From Fasciolopsis buskii (lineage: Eukaryota; Platyhelminthes; Trematoda; Plagiorchiida; Fasciolidae): a stretch of 64,000 nt of DNA. Position 1 is the stretch's first letter. Every line of letters begins with the position of its first letter. The stretch spans positions 1 through 64,000 of the forward strand of contig LUCM01003908.1 in the NCBI GenBank assembly GCA_008360955.1, written 5' to 3'. Under the pieces are notes generated by a model that did no database searches, had not been told where the DNA came from, and worked only from the letters and a program-made list of their open reading frames with translations. Shown in pieces: positions 63,301 to 64,000 of this stretch. Position numbers and translations under genes: made by a program.

Positions 63301-63527
63301 GTTTACGTCTGCCTCTTGCACCAATTTAACTCCACCGCCCGCTGTTTCAACCTCAACAACCACCTCTAACAACGCCGATCCATTCGCAGACTTGACTGAT
63401 ATGTTTGGTCGACCAGCTGAAACTGGTCGAACTCGTCCTTCTGCATCGGCTGCTGGAGGCACCGCAGCAGCCGTACCCGGCGGTTTCTCTGCTGGTCCGA
63501 GTCCTCTACATCGTCCAACGTCCACTG
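1929..63527 (+). CDS. GAK: Cyclin-G-associated kinase / auxilin (partial, 12 exons)
   Basis: Joined exons: 1929-2064, 4867-5049, 14384-14780, 21061-21110, 25593-26007, 33348-33461, 35638-35718, 37258-37381, 42274-42353, 54045-54271, 59495-59808, 62693-63527. Together they encode about 985 residues with no stop, and the phases agree at all eleven junctions. The order is kinase C-lobe, linker, PTEN-like domain, tensin C2 domain and an adaptor-binding tail. That is the architecture of animal GAK; vertebrate auxilin lacks the kinase. GAK is a cytosolic co-chaperone that brings Hsc70 to clathrin-coated vesicles for uncoating and phosphorylates AP1/AP2 mu subunits. Both ends are missing: the kinase N-lobe and activation loop are upstream, and the J domain with its HPD motif is expected downstream, since the last exon ends in phase 1 at a consensus donor. 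Introns range from 1.5 to 11.7 kb and are rich in retroelements. Assignment is by remembered family motifs, not a database search. Confidence 0.93.
2110..2945 (+). mobile_element. RTE-clade LINE (family B) C-terminal fragment
   Basis: Translation shows, in broken frames, the post-RT region of fluke RTE elements: a [16 protein letters not shown] stretch after the lost YADD box, [13 protein letters not shown], then [17 protein letters not shown] and [16 protein letters not shown], ending in a [14 protein letters not shown] segment before the stop. Several frameshifts and a stop make it inactive. A second copy of this family lies inverted at 17590-18160 and a small piece at about 50745-50850. 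It is sense with respect to GAK and starts just after the exon 1 donor. Confidence 0.8.
3114..3165. repeat. AT-rich microsatellite
   Basis: Imperfect TATATA repeat with interspersed TTTA, TGTA and TGCA variants in intron 1. Confidence 0.9.
3166..3780. other. Unassigned intron 1 sequence
   Basis: No recognisable protein, tRNA-like or repeat similarity. The 65-codon frame near 3545 has no family features. Confidence 0.4.
3781..3842. repeat. (AT)n microsatellite
   Basis: Mostly pure AT dinucleotides with a few ACAT interruptions, in intron 1. Confidence 0.95.
4085..4520 (+). repeat. Interspersed repeat X, copy 1
   Basis: Seen: long similarity to 51942-52510, and weaker similarity to 27470-27625. 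Shared landmarks in the same order are a GGACATCC(C/T)GG(G/A)TGCC block, (A/C)CAGATGCCGG, an ACTTCGTA(T/C)GCCGTCCGT-like block, a TTTGGAA(T/C) block and a GCAGAGG(C/T)T block. No coding frame, RT motif, tRNA box or terminal inverted repeat was recognised. It could be the untranslated part of a larger retroelement or a non-autonomous element. Confidence 0.6.
4867..5049 (+). CDS. GAK: GAK exon 2: end of kinase lobe
   Basis: Completes Arg from the previous exon and encodes [20 protein letters not shown], kinase subdomain XI with its invariant Arg in DPRQRP. It then continues through [20 protein letters not shown], corresponding to the GAK region after the kinase fold. The acceptor is CTCACTCAG and the donor GTAAGT. 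It ends in phase 1 (T), which joins CC of the next exon to give Ser. The preceding in-frame intronic ATG at 4818 is not the start. Confidence 0.94.
5470..5650 (-). repeat. Possible tRNA-derived SINE
   Basis: On the minus strand a GGTTCAAACTCC sequence resembles a pol III B box, and about 42 bp upstream TGGCTGGTAGTG resembles a weak A box. That spacing is close to a tRNA. It lacks a foldable tRNA cloverleaf, so it is not a tRNA gene. Grouping with the other SINE-like repeats here is an inference. Confidence 0.4.
5651..7380. other. Unassigned intron 2 sequence
   Basis: No family-level similarity recognised on either strand. Open frames of 70-84 codons have no motifs. Confidence 0.4.
7496..7592. 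repeat. Left arm of an inverted repeat
   Basis: About 78 bp match the reverse complement of 8302-8378 with roughly eight mismatches, after removing a 20-bp insertion (about 7527-7546) present only in this arm. Shared cores are TCGGCGATGATT and GATCTCAGATTAGACGCAAA. The arms enclose about 0.7 kb containing an RTE endonuclease fragment. Confidence 0.8.
7660..8300 (+). mobile_element. RTE LINE endonuclease fragment
   Basis: Broken frames reproduce the apurinic-like endonuclease domain of fluke RTE elements: [19 protein letters not shown], then a [15 protein letters not shown] segment corresponding to the DFNAQVGRL motif (catalytic residues degraded), and [14 protein letters not shown] with SHHALV near its end. 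Stops and frameshifts are frequent. It is sense to GAK. With the RT fragment at 9230-10270 it may be one old copy whose EN-RT linker has decayed beyond recognition. Confidence 0.7.
8302..8378. repeat. Right arm of an inverted repeat
   Basis: Reverse complement of 7496-7592 at about 90% identity over the shared part. It abuts the end of the RTE endonuclease fragment. Confidence 0.8.
8379..9229 (+). other. Probable decayed RTE linker with a TTGTA run
   Basis: It lies between an RTE endonuclease fragment and an RTE RT fragment of the same strand, and its length is near that of the linker in intact elements. No clear linker motifs survive, so this is inference. A short pentamer run (TTGTA, about four units) lies near 8635-8656. 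Confidence 0.35.
9230..10270 (+). mobile_element. RTE LINE reverse transcriptase fragment
   Basis: Stepwise translation gives the start of the RT domain ([13 protein letters not shown] for VRENQxGFRPGR), a motif A remnant (NRLSTRSFV for KAAFDSVDR), [10 protein letters not shown] (motif B region) and a YADD region read as [14 protein letters not shown], so the catalytic Asp pair is lost. After this come [14 protein letters not shown] and [25 protein letters not shown] C-terminal blocks. Many stops. The C-terminus stops abruptly at a short antisense piece of another LINE. Confidence 0.75.
10269..10325 (-). mobile_element. Short family A LINE fragment, antisense
   Basis: About 50 bp resemble 31135-31190 of the antisense family A copy, with shared GGCCGAC, GCTTCAGT(C/T)CAGCG and CTCGAGCC blocks. 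It follows directly on a sense RTE fragment, forming a mosaic junction. Confidence 0.45.
10326..14383. other. Unassigned intron 2 sequence
   Basis: About 4 kb without recognisable protein or repeat similarity apart from a short TG-rich run at about 11036-11060 and an (AT)17 tract at 13365-13398. Open frames up to 110 codons lack domain features. The sequence up to 12000 is T-rich on the + strand. Confidence 0.4.
13365..13398. repeat. (AT)17 microsatellite
   Basis: Pure AT dinucleotide tract in intron 2. Confidence 0.95.
14384..14780 (+). CDS. GAK: GAK exon 3: Pro/Ala-rich linker and amphipathic segment
   Basis: The exon completes Ser and encodes a low-complexity linker rich in Pro, Ala and Ser (for example [19 protein letters not shown]). 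It ends in [18 protein letters not shown] and [11 protein letters not shown], which match the conserved GAK/auxilin segment before the PTEN-like domain (human FLDILRGGTERLFTNLKDTSSKVI). The acceptor is CTTTATAG and the donor GTACGT. It ends in phase 2 (GC), and the next exon supplies A for Ala. The proline-rich part would be disordered and may bind SH3 domains; that is an inference. Confidence 0.93.
14781..17589. other. Unassigned intron 3 sequence
   Basis: No recognisable element in the first 2.8 kb of intron 3. Open frames up to 98 codons carry no motifs, and the frames right after the exon are read-through of it. Confidence 0.4.
17590..18160 (-). mobile_element. RTE-clade LINE (family B) C-terminal fragment, antisense
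   Basis: The reverse complement aligns with 2330-2940: shared stretches include AAGTACCTCGGG or its variant, ATCACGAATTGCGAAAGCCAGA, CGAAGCATTGCTCGA, and the CTTCCCGC(C/T)TTCCTGGTT block near the end. It has deletions relative to the sense copy and is not coding. It meets a family A copy in opposite orientation at its upper end. Confidence 0.75.
18188..19194 (+). mobile_element. RTE LINE (family A) 3' half with 3' UTR
   Basis: It begins just past the RT catalytic box with a [12 protein letters not shown] stretch, then an SSKCKLLL block (for PSKCKVLL). The C-terminal region follows ([40 protein letters not shown]) and then the family A tail with GGCACCGGTCAGTGAGGCTTG. A 5-bp duplication that breaks the frame in the 30380 and 56290 copies is absent here (VRSILLYG reads intact). 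About 130 bp near 18310-18440 are rearranged. Confidence 0.8.
19195..20180 (-). mobile_element. LINE (family D) reverse transcriptase fragment, antisense
   Basis: On the minus strand a [13 protein letters not shown] block corresponds to RT motif A (RAAFDSVDR), [16 protein letters not shown] to motif B ([15 protein letters not shown]) and [15 protein letters not shown] to motif C with both Asp intact. Stops and frameshifts separate these blocks. It differs from families A and B in the residues around YADD. Its end abuts the 3' tail of the sense family A copy. Confidence 0.75.
20181..21060. other. Unassigned end of intron 3
   Basis: No recognised element. Frames of 60-123 codons are motif-free. 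A normal polypyrimidine tract and CAG acceptor precede exon 4. Confidence 0.4.
21061..21110 (+). CDS. GAK: GAK exon 4: 50-nt exon before PTEN-like domain
   Basis: Too short for ORF finders. It supplies the last base of Ala, then [16 protein letters not shown] and G of a split codon, matching the human DLDISYITSRIAVMSFP segment. The acceptor is CCCTTGCAG and the donor GTGAGT. It ends in phase 1, and the split codon becomes Val with the next exon. Only the phase match and the TSRIA motif reveal it. Confidence 0.92.
21111..24639. other. Unassigned intron 4 sequence
   Basis: About 3.5 kb with no recognisable protein, tRNA-like or repeat similarity. Frames up to 117 codons lack motifs. Confidence 0.4.
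24640..24850 (+). mobile_element. Tc1/mariner transposase remnant
   Basis: One frame reads [13 protein letters not shown], then after a stop [20 protein letters not shown] and NVLWNYSM. This is the second and third catalytic region of a Tc1/mariner DD(E/D) transposase: QxDNA carries the second Asp (codon 24700-24702), and LNPIENVW carries the catalytic Glu, here changed to Lys (NPIK). An in-frame stop and the lost Glu make it inactive. Terminal inverted repeats were not found. Upstream transposase sequence is not recognisable. Confidence 0.65.
24851..25592. other. Unassigned end of intron 4
   Basis: No element recognised. Frames starting at 25422 and 25556 are intronic lead-ins to exon 5. 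Confidence 0.45.
25593..26007 (+). CDS. GAK: GAK exon 5: PTEN-like pseudophosphatase core
   Basis: After completing Val the exon encodes MPYPGEGG, a [20 protein letters not shown] segment almost identical to the GAK/auxilin consensus, and the P-loop region [16 protein letters not shown]. The P-loop Cys (codon 25868-25870) is present but the Arg six residues later is Leu, so the CX5R phosphatase signature is broken, as in human GAK and auxilin. The domain is thought to bind phosphoinositides rather than hydrolyse them. [20 protein letters not shown] follows. The acceptor is TTTGATGCAG and the donor GTAAGT. It ends in phase 2 (CG) for a split Arg. Confidence 0.95.
26008..26984. other. Unassigned intron 5 sequence
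   Basis: No recognised element. A G10-rich run lies near 26262-26272. Confidence 0.4.
26985..27310 (-). mobile_element. RTE LINE (family A) 3'-end fragment, antisense
   Basis: Aligns with 30390-30760, the 3' end of the antisense family A copy: shared TCACCATC.TCGTTCA, TTTTCAATCATTCTGATTCGA and GGGTC(T/C)TTCG(A/G) blocks in the same order. It contains only the 3' UTR and the last C-terminal codons, as expected of a heavily 5'-truncated insertion. Confidence 0.65.
27470..27625 (+). repeat. Interspersed repeat X, diverged copy
   Basis: Weaker match to 4120-4260 and 52130-52250: a TTGATCAATTCATAC block, a TACCCAGACAT segment, GTACTTCGTAAGCCGT, and a following GGTTCATAATCAGGTTTT block line up in order. 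Too diverged to define ends. Confidence 0.4.
27626..30379. other. Unassigned intron 5 sequence
   Basis: About 2.7 kb without recognisable similarity. An 87-codon + strand frame at 29269-29532 has no domain features. Confidence 0.4.
30380..31888 (-). mobile_element. RTE LINE (family A), 5'-truncated antisense copy
   Basis: A 260-codon minus-strand frame carries RT motifs: [17 protein letters not shown] (motif A), [20 protein letters not shown] (motif B), [14 protein letters not shown] (motif C) and [17 protein letters not shown], with [14 protein letters not shown] after it. Motif C is YADG, not YADD: the second catalytic Asp (codon 31428-31430) is Gly. A 5-bp CAGTT duplication near 31079-31083 shifts the frame before the conserved C-terminus. 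Before motif A a further frameshift separates [19 protein letters not shown]. The 3' UTR ends in a GATGATGGTGATAATGAT tail. It is nearly identical to the 54395 copy over the PSKCKVLL region, so the insertion is young. Confidence 0.9.
31889..33347. other. Unassigned end of intron 5
   Basis: No element recognised. A 122-codon + strand frame at 32409-32777 shows no known motif and is treated as chance. Confidence 0.4.
33348..33461 (+). CDS. GAK: GAK exon 6: PTEN-C2 junction
   Basis: Completes Arg and encodes [20 protein letters not shown] then [17 protein letters not shown]. This matches the human RYIEYMCDMVAEEPITPHSKP and the first C2 strand ending in PVPLFSKQ. The acceptor is GATCTCAG and the donor GTAAGT. 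It ends in phase 2 (AA), giving Lys with the next exon. Confidence 0.94.
   Translation, partial: VHRICGPISSRSNFRSTSASIEIDQTDSRSSSNIQQI
33462..35461. other. Unassigned intron 6 sequence
   Basis: No recognised protein or repeat similarity. Frames up to 87 codons lack motifs. Confidence 0.4.
35462..35560 (-). repeat. tRNA-derived SINE-like repeat
   Basis: On the minus strand a perfect B box GGTTCGAATCC follows CGTGGCACTGGAACATAAATG. The same arrangement occurs in the repeats at 48312-48505 (CGTGGCATTTGGACGTGAAG) and 37930-38130. The A-box half is weak and no cloverleaf folds, so it is a SINE relic, not a tRNA gene. It lies just before exon 7. Confidence 0.55.
35638..35718 (+). CDS. GAK: GAK exon 7: C2 domain segment
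   Basis: Completes Lys and encodes [20 protein letters not shown] then ADYETL, matching the GAK/auxilin C2 signature GCRPYxxV. The acceptor is GAATCAG and the donor GTAAGT. It starts and ends in phase 2. At 81 nt it is too short for ORF prediction. Confidence 0.94.
35719..37257. other. Intron 7, unassigned
   Basis: No mobile element recognised in this 1.5-kb intron, the shortest of the gene. Confidence 0.45.
37258..37381 (+). CDS. GAK: GAK exon 8: C2 domain segment with weak donor
   Basis: Completes Lys, then encodes [20 protein letters not shown] and [21 protein letters not shown], matching the human C2 strands (VQGDVLIVIYHARSTLGGR). The acceptor is CCGTACAG. The end is set by phase: the next exon begins in phase 0, and only the GTATTT donor after Phe keeps the frame. 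GTATTT is a poor match to the donor consensus. The GT a few bases upstream (GTTTCG) or those inside GGTGGTCG would break the frame. Compared with human, one or two extra residues result at this junction. Confidence 0.82.
37930..38130 (-). repeat. SINE-like repeat, diverged
   Basis: On the minus strand GTGGCGTTTGATCGCGAAGG followed by TCTAGGGTTAGACTTC resembles the pre-B-box and B-box part of the repeats at 35462 and 48312. More decayed than those; the ends are unclear. Confidence 0.35.
38225..38660 (+). mobile_element. Penelope-like element GIY-YIG endonuclease fragment
   Basis: A frame ends in [20 protein letters not shown], the GIY-YIG core (YIG, following Arg residues, and EH) of Penelope-like retroelements. 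After stops and frameshifts, sequence resembling the downstream part (RLLSTAE, then a CAQKQFV block) continues to about 38660. The RT domain is absent, so the fragment is 5'-truncated or isolated. Its YIGRTTRRL type differs from the VGETGKQL type of the element at 56840. Confidence 0.7.
38661..39875. other. Unassigned intron 8 sequence
   Basis: A 130-codon minus-strand frame (39381-39773) is the largest open stretch but has no known motif and overlaps further open frames in other phases, so it is not called as a gene. Confidence 0.4.
39876..40010 (+). repeat. tRNA-derived SINE-like head
   Basis: GAGGTATAGCTGAGCGGGCGCCC contains an A-box match (TAGCTGAGCGGG). AGATCGATCCCCG, about 80 bp later, resembles a B box. 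The boxes are too far apart for a tRNA, suggesting an inserted or diverged tRNA-derived head. Confidence 0.45.
40270..41960 (+). mobile_element. RTE LINE copy: endonuclease to partial RT
   Basis: In order: [13 protein letters not shown] and a degraded catalytic box, [30 protein letters not shown] and SDHALI (endonuclease C-terminus). A linker trace with EMEEAGAV follows, then [14 protein letters not shown], a motif A remnant and [16 protein letters not shown], ending before motif C. Stops and frameshifts occur throughout. It lies sense in intron 8 and ends about 300 bp before exon 9. Confidence 0.75.
42274..42353 (+). CDS. GAK: GAK exon 9: C2 domain segment
   Basis: Encodes [20 protein letters not shown] then SELIYF, matching the human MASMKMFQIQFHTGFVPR and VKFAK. 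The acceptor is TCCTGTTTAG after a strong pyrimidine tract and the donor is GTAAGT. It starts in phase 0 and ends in phase 2 (AA), giving Lys. At 80 nt it is recognised only through the QFxxxTGF motif and phase. Confidence 0.92.
42354..42947. other. Unassigned start of intron 9
   Basis: No element recognised. A short direct duplication (AGGAGAATCT) occurs near 42533-42552. Confidence 0.4.
42948..45080 (-). mobile_element. RTE LINE (family A), long antisense copy with insertion
   Basis: The 3' end shows the family A tail (reverse complement of TCATCGTCGTTTAGCGTTGAAC and the GCCCCACTGACCGCTACC block). Further in come the C-terminal region, the PSKC region near 43800, an RT motif A remnant near 44460-44510 (GGAAAGCGCC for ESTxSxVD) and an [14 protein letters not shown] linker remnant near 44880-44930. 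The frame is broken everywhere. At the CAGTT-duplication site of the young copies this copy has no duplication. A 0.3-kb foreign block (44032-44340) interrupts the RT. Confidence 0.75.
44032..44340 (+). repeat. Interspersed repeat Y nested in a LINE
   Basis: This block interrupts the antisense family A RT and is similar to the reverse complement of about 51100-51330. Shared: GTAGACGGCAA, TGTCGCCCG, a CCATCCCATCC/CCTATCCCACTCC block, and a final (A/G)CATGTCAT(A/G)C. GGAGTTCGAGTCTC near its start resembles a B box, suggesting a SINE, but an A box is not clear. Confidence 0.5.
45300..46560 (-). mobile_element. CR1/Jockey-like LINE reverse transcriptase, antisense
   Basis: Read on the minus strand: a linker with [11 protein letters not shown], a [18 protein letters not shown] block (RT entry), [31 protein letters not shown] (motif A), an [10 protein letters not shown] block, and a motif C remnant SFAGDATLH in which the FADD box reads FAGD. 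After an internal deletion it ends in [15 protein letters not shown] and LWNTLPIH. It is a different LINE from the RTE families, with GPNNYRPIS and INDL typical of the CR1/Jockey lineage. Confidence 0.75.
46561..47449 (-). other. Possible upstream part of the antisense LINE
   Basis: The region lies where the endonuclease-RT linker of the preceding antisense LINE would be and is G-rich on the + strand like it, but only vague similarity (a [12 protein letters not shown] stretch) could be read. Confidence 0.3.
47450..49300 (+). mobile_element. RTE LINE (family C) copy: linker, RT, C-terminus
   Basis: Linker: [20 protein letters not shown] and [35 protein letters not shown] and [20 protein letters not shown] (motifs A and B). 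Then, after a nested SINE-like block, ILCY for the catalytic box followed by [16 protein letters not shown] and [12 protein letters not shown] residues. The C-terminus is [18 protein letters not shown] with [13 protein letters not shown]. Frameshifts and stops throughout. The nested block separates motif B from motif C. Confidence 0.8.
48312..48505 (-). repeat. tRNA-derived SINE-like repeat nested in a LINE
   Basis: On the minus strand GCGGTGGCCATGCGGATAAG gives a recognisable A-box region, followed at tRNA-like distance by GGTCGCGGGCTCGCTTCC as B box, with the intervening CGTGGCATTTGGACGTGAAG. A GGGGATAGAGATTTCC segment precedes it and a TTGGCAGCCC / GGCTGCAGCC body follows. It sits between RT motifs B and C of the RTE copy. 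Related relics are at 35462 and 37930. Confidence 0.55.
49480..49950 (+). mobile_element. RTE LINE endonuclease fragment
   Basis: A frame contains [18 protein letters not shown] followed by [17 protein letters not shown] and [12 protein letters not shown], the RTE endonuclease box DVVVLAGDxNARVGQLS with the catalytic D-x-N preserved. [17 protein letters not shown] segment follows in another frame. It begins soon after the 3' end of the previous RTE copy, in the same orientation. Confidence 0.75.
49951..50740. other. Unassigned intron 9 sequence
   Basis: T-rich on the + strand with short open frames (65-71 codons) and no recognised motifs. Confidence 0.35.
50745..50850 (+). mobile_element. 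Family B LINE fragment
   Basis: [17 protein letters not shown] stretch parallels [17 protein letters not shown] of the family B copy at 2300, in the same order of codons. A very short remnant. Confidence 0.45.
51100..51330 (-). repeat. Interspersed repeat Y, second copy
   Basis: The reverse complement aligns with 44082-44290. On the minus strand GGTTGAGGGTTCAATCCCC contains a good B box (GGTTCAATCCC), which supports a tRNA-derived origin. Confidence 0.5.
51814..51833. repeat. Short (AT)n tract
   Basis: Ten AT dinucleotides in intron 9. Confidence 0.9.
51942..52510 (+). repeat. Interspersed repeat X, longest copy
   Basis: Aligns with 4085-4520 in the same orientation and extends further 5'. 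It includes an 85-codon frame ending in [20 protein letters not shown], whose counterpart in copy 1 also reads through [19 protein letters not shown] residues. The shared region could therefore once have been coding or simply be conserved by recent ancestry. Confidence 0.6.
52511..54044. other. Unassigned end of intron 9
   Basis: No element recognised. A 75-codon frame at 53022-53249 was considered as an extra exon and rejected because the flanking exons already join in frame. Confidence 0.4.
54045..54271 (+). CDS. GAK: GAK exon 10: end of C2 domain and start of tail
   Basis: Completes Lys, then [38 protein letters not shown] (last C2 strand; human LFQVNLEVEVEPRDRP), AAYPWE (human APPWE) and [13 protein letters not shown] (human SSREEQQDILSKF). 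The acceptor is TTTAAAACAG and the donor GTATGT. It ends in phase 1 (G), and the next exon completes Gly, as in the human FG. The (AT)45 tract begins 29 bp past the donor. Confidence 0.93.
54301..54390. repeat. (AT)45 microsatellite next to a splice donor
   Basis: Ninety bp of pure AT dinucleotide between the exon 10 donor and the 5' end of an RTE copy. Likely length-polymorphic. Confidence 0.97.
54393..56845 (+). mobile_element. RTE LINE (family A), near-complete but internally deleted
   Basis: It starts in the endonuclease: [20 protein letters not shown] and [20 protein letters not shown] (catalytic SETRI box), [18 protein letters not shown] and [19 protein letters not shown]. Most of the endonuclease C-terminus and linker is deleted; the frame resumes at [18 protein letters not shown]. 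The RT follows: [73 protein letters not shown], then YADDVV in one frame and [14 protein letters not shown] in another. The C-terminus ([13 protein letters not shown]) and the family A 3' tail with a GATGATGGTGATGAG end complete it. A CAGTT duplication at about 56292-56301 breaks the frame as in the 30380 copy. Confidence 0.9.
54603..54666. repeat. (AGTAG)n pentamer expansion inside a LINE
   Basis: About 13 units of a 5-bp repeat sit inside the endonuclease reading frame, right after the SETRIQDSS codons, and end at a stop in that frame. The following TCAACTAACTGCGCC resumes the element. Confidence 0.95.
56840..57530 (-). mobile_element. Penelope-like element: RT end, linker, GIY-YIG start
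   Basis: On the minus strand: a [12 protein letters not shown] then [10 protein letters not shown] stretch (C-terminal RT, diagnostic for Penelope-like elements), [25 protein letters not shown], and [17 protein letters not shown]. The connector follows, ending in [20 protein letters not shown] and RLHEHRLAL (GIY-YIG core with the Tyr of YIG replaced by His). Scattered stops make it inactive. It abuts the 3' tail of the sense RTE copy tail to tail. Confidence 0.8.
57531..57944. other. Unassigned, possibly Penelope RT remnant
   Basis: By position this should hold the RT core of the antisense Penelope element, but no YVDD or motif A could be read. Confidence 0.3.
57945..58240 (-). mobile_element. 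RTE LINE C-terminal fragment, antisense
   Basis: An 82-codon minus-strand frame contains [20 protein letters not shown] and [18 protein letters not shown], the YGCETWPLRxxDxRRLxxFDHxCLRR block after the RT domain. Ends are not defined. Confidence 0.65.
58540..58830 (+). mobile_element. RTE LINE RT entry fragment
   Basis: A frame reads [40 protein letters not shown] and [12 protein letters not shown], matching the RTE [24 protein letters not shown] block and a degraded motif A (FAVDTLS for AAFDSVDR). Confidence 0.7.
58831..59494. other. Unassigned end of intron 10
   Basis: No element recognised. A T9-rich run lies near 59161-59175. Confidence 0.4.
59495..59808 (+). CDS. GAK: GAK exon 11: disordered adaptor-binding tail
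   Basis: Completes Gly and encodes [20 protein letters not shown], then a Ser/Asp/Glu/Pro-rich segment ending in [22 protein letters not shown] is a possible SH3 ligand. No folded domain is expected. Compared with human this part is not alignable, as is usual for the GAK tail. The acceptor is CTCCATAG and the donor GTGAGT. It starts in phase 1 and ends in phase 0, which agrees with exon 12. Confidence 0.88.
59809..60789. other. Unassigned intron 11 sequence
   Basis: No recognised element; small frames without motifs. Confidence 0.4.
60790..61280 (+). mobile_element. RTE LINE RT fragment
   Basis: Stepwise translation gives [28 protein letters not shown], and a motif B remnant with [16 protein letters not shown] (for [13 protein letters not shown]), then [12 protein letters not shown] (for FGMRFAPSK). 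Many frameshifts; the catalytic box is not recognisable. Confidence 0.65.
61281..62692. other. Unassigned end of intron 11
   Basis: No recognised element. Because exons 11 and 12 join in phase 0, an additional exon is possible but not required. The frames at 62014-62387 and 62418-62642 show no GAK-like residues. Confidence 0.4.
62693..63527 (+). CDS. GAK: GAK exon 12: clathrin/AP2-binding tail
   Basis: An 835-nt exon encodes [14 protein letters not shown] (human VDLLGLHSE), a Thr-rich run, [20 protein letters not shown] (NPF, EH-domain ligand), [18 protein letters not shown] and [13 protein letters not shown] (DPF, AP2 alpha-ear ligand). It ends in SPLHRPTST and a split Gly codon at a GTAAGT donor. 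The motifs fit the clathrin- and adaptor-binding region that precedes the J domain. The acceptor is TTTTGCATAG; a second AG 12 bp later is also in phase but would drop four residues. Reading past the donor gives a stop ten codons later. Confidence 0.92.
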
Positions 63528-64000
63528 GTAAGTCTAGCAGCCGGAACCTTGGATAATTCGCCTTTGGACTGTTCCTTTTGCTGTGAATTTCAAAGTTCTC
63601 CACTTGGCGGTTTGCTTTCACTTGATTCATTACAACGCGCTTGATCTGTAGGGGCCTTTTGCAGTTATTTATTACGATCTAGGTTTCAATGCCATGTCTG
63701 CGTTATTGGTATGGCGAGTCCTAGAAGCCGTCAGCTAATGCTCGCTCCACAGTGGCGTCTCAGTGGCTTACTTCACGCTGTGCTCATCCATTGCACACAC
63801 CGGTTTATTTTCCTGAGGTCAAATAAACTTTTATAGACCTTGACATTGTGATCTCATCCAACTAGCGAAAATTGTTCAGCCGAATTCGAAATGGACTTGT
63901 GAATGAACCGCGCCTACACCGTAGTACCGCGTGTGACTTCCTAGTTGATCTGCGGAATCATATCGAAGCGTTCCAAATATACTGTTAATCGAAAGAAGCC
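63528..64000. other. Start of intron 12, window end
   Basis: No J-domain codons or repeat recognised before the window ends. The next GAK exon should begin in phase 1. Confidence 0.5.

Noticed and set aside
62773..63630. Long minus-strand frames (146 and 129 codons) opposite GAK exon 12
   Set aside because: They mirror the repetitive Thr/Ala/Ser codons of the real exon, have low-complexity valine/alanine composition and no family features.

Overview
The window looks like intronic and coding sequence from a large-genome trematode (fluke). It carries one host gene, split into small exons by long introns. The introns are filled with RTE-clade LINE copies of the type common in flukes, plus CR1/Jockey-like LINEs, Penelope-like elements, tRNA-derived SINE-like repeats and a Tc1/mariner remnant. 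The phylum is inferred from the retroelement proteins and the gene style; the species cannot be fixed from the sequence.

Host gene: twelve + strand exons between 1929 and 63527 encode about 985 consecutive residues of cyclin-G-associated kinase / auxilin (GAK). Every exon has AG/GT borders and the reading phases match across all eleven junctions. In order the exons give the end of the Ser/Thr kinase lobe (exons 1-2), a Pro/Ala-rich linker ending in a short membrane/lipid-facing helix segment (3), the PTEN-like pseudophosphatase domain (4-6), the tensin-type C2 domain (6-10), and a disordered clathrin/AP2-binding tail with NPF and DPF motifs (10-12). The first kinase exons lie upstream of the window and the C-terminal J domain downstream. 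The protein is expected to recruit Hsc70 to clathrin coats and drive uncoating, while its kinase lobe phosphorylates AP adaptors.

Layout: 0-2 kb is intron with a LINE tail and a CR1-like piece; 1.9-5 kb holds exons 1-2 with a LINE between them; 5-14.4 kb (intron 2) holds a degraded RTE copy bracketed by an inverted repeat; 14.4-26 kb holds exons 3-5 with a pile-up of three LINE families at 17.6-20.2 kb and a Tc1-like remnant at 24.7 kb; 26-42.4 kb holds exons 5-9 with a young antisense RTE copy at 30.4-31.9 kb and a Penelope GIY-YIG fragment at 38.3 kb; 42.4-54 kb (intron 9, the longest) is almost wall-to-wall LINEs with nested SINE-like insertions; 54-63.5 kb holds exons 10-12 with an (AT)45 tract and a composite of four retroelements in intron 10.

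No second host gene, true tRNA or rRNA gene, CRISPR array, or promoter of the host gene could be supported. Nearly all other open frames are broken retroelement pieces or chance frames. I found no convincing new multi-gene system. The strongest unusual signals are two RTE copies sharing the same 5-bp frame-breaking duplication, an inverted repeat around an RTE fragment, and a three-copy interspersed repeat with no recognisable coding content.
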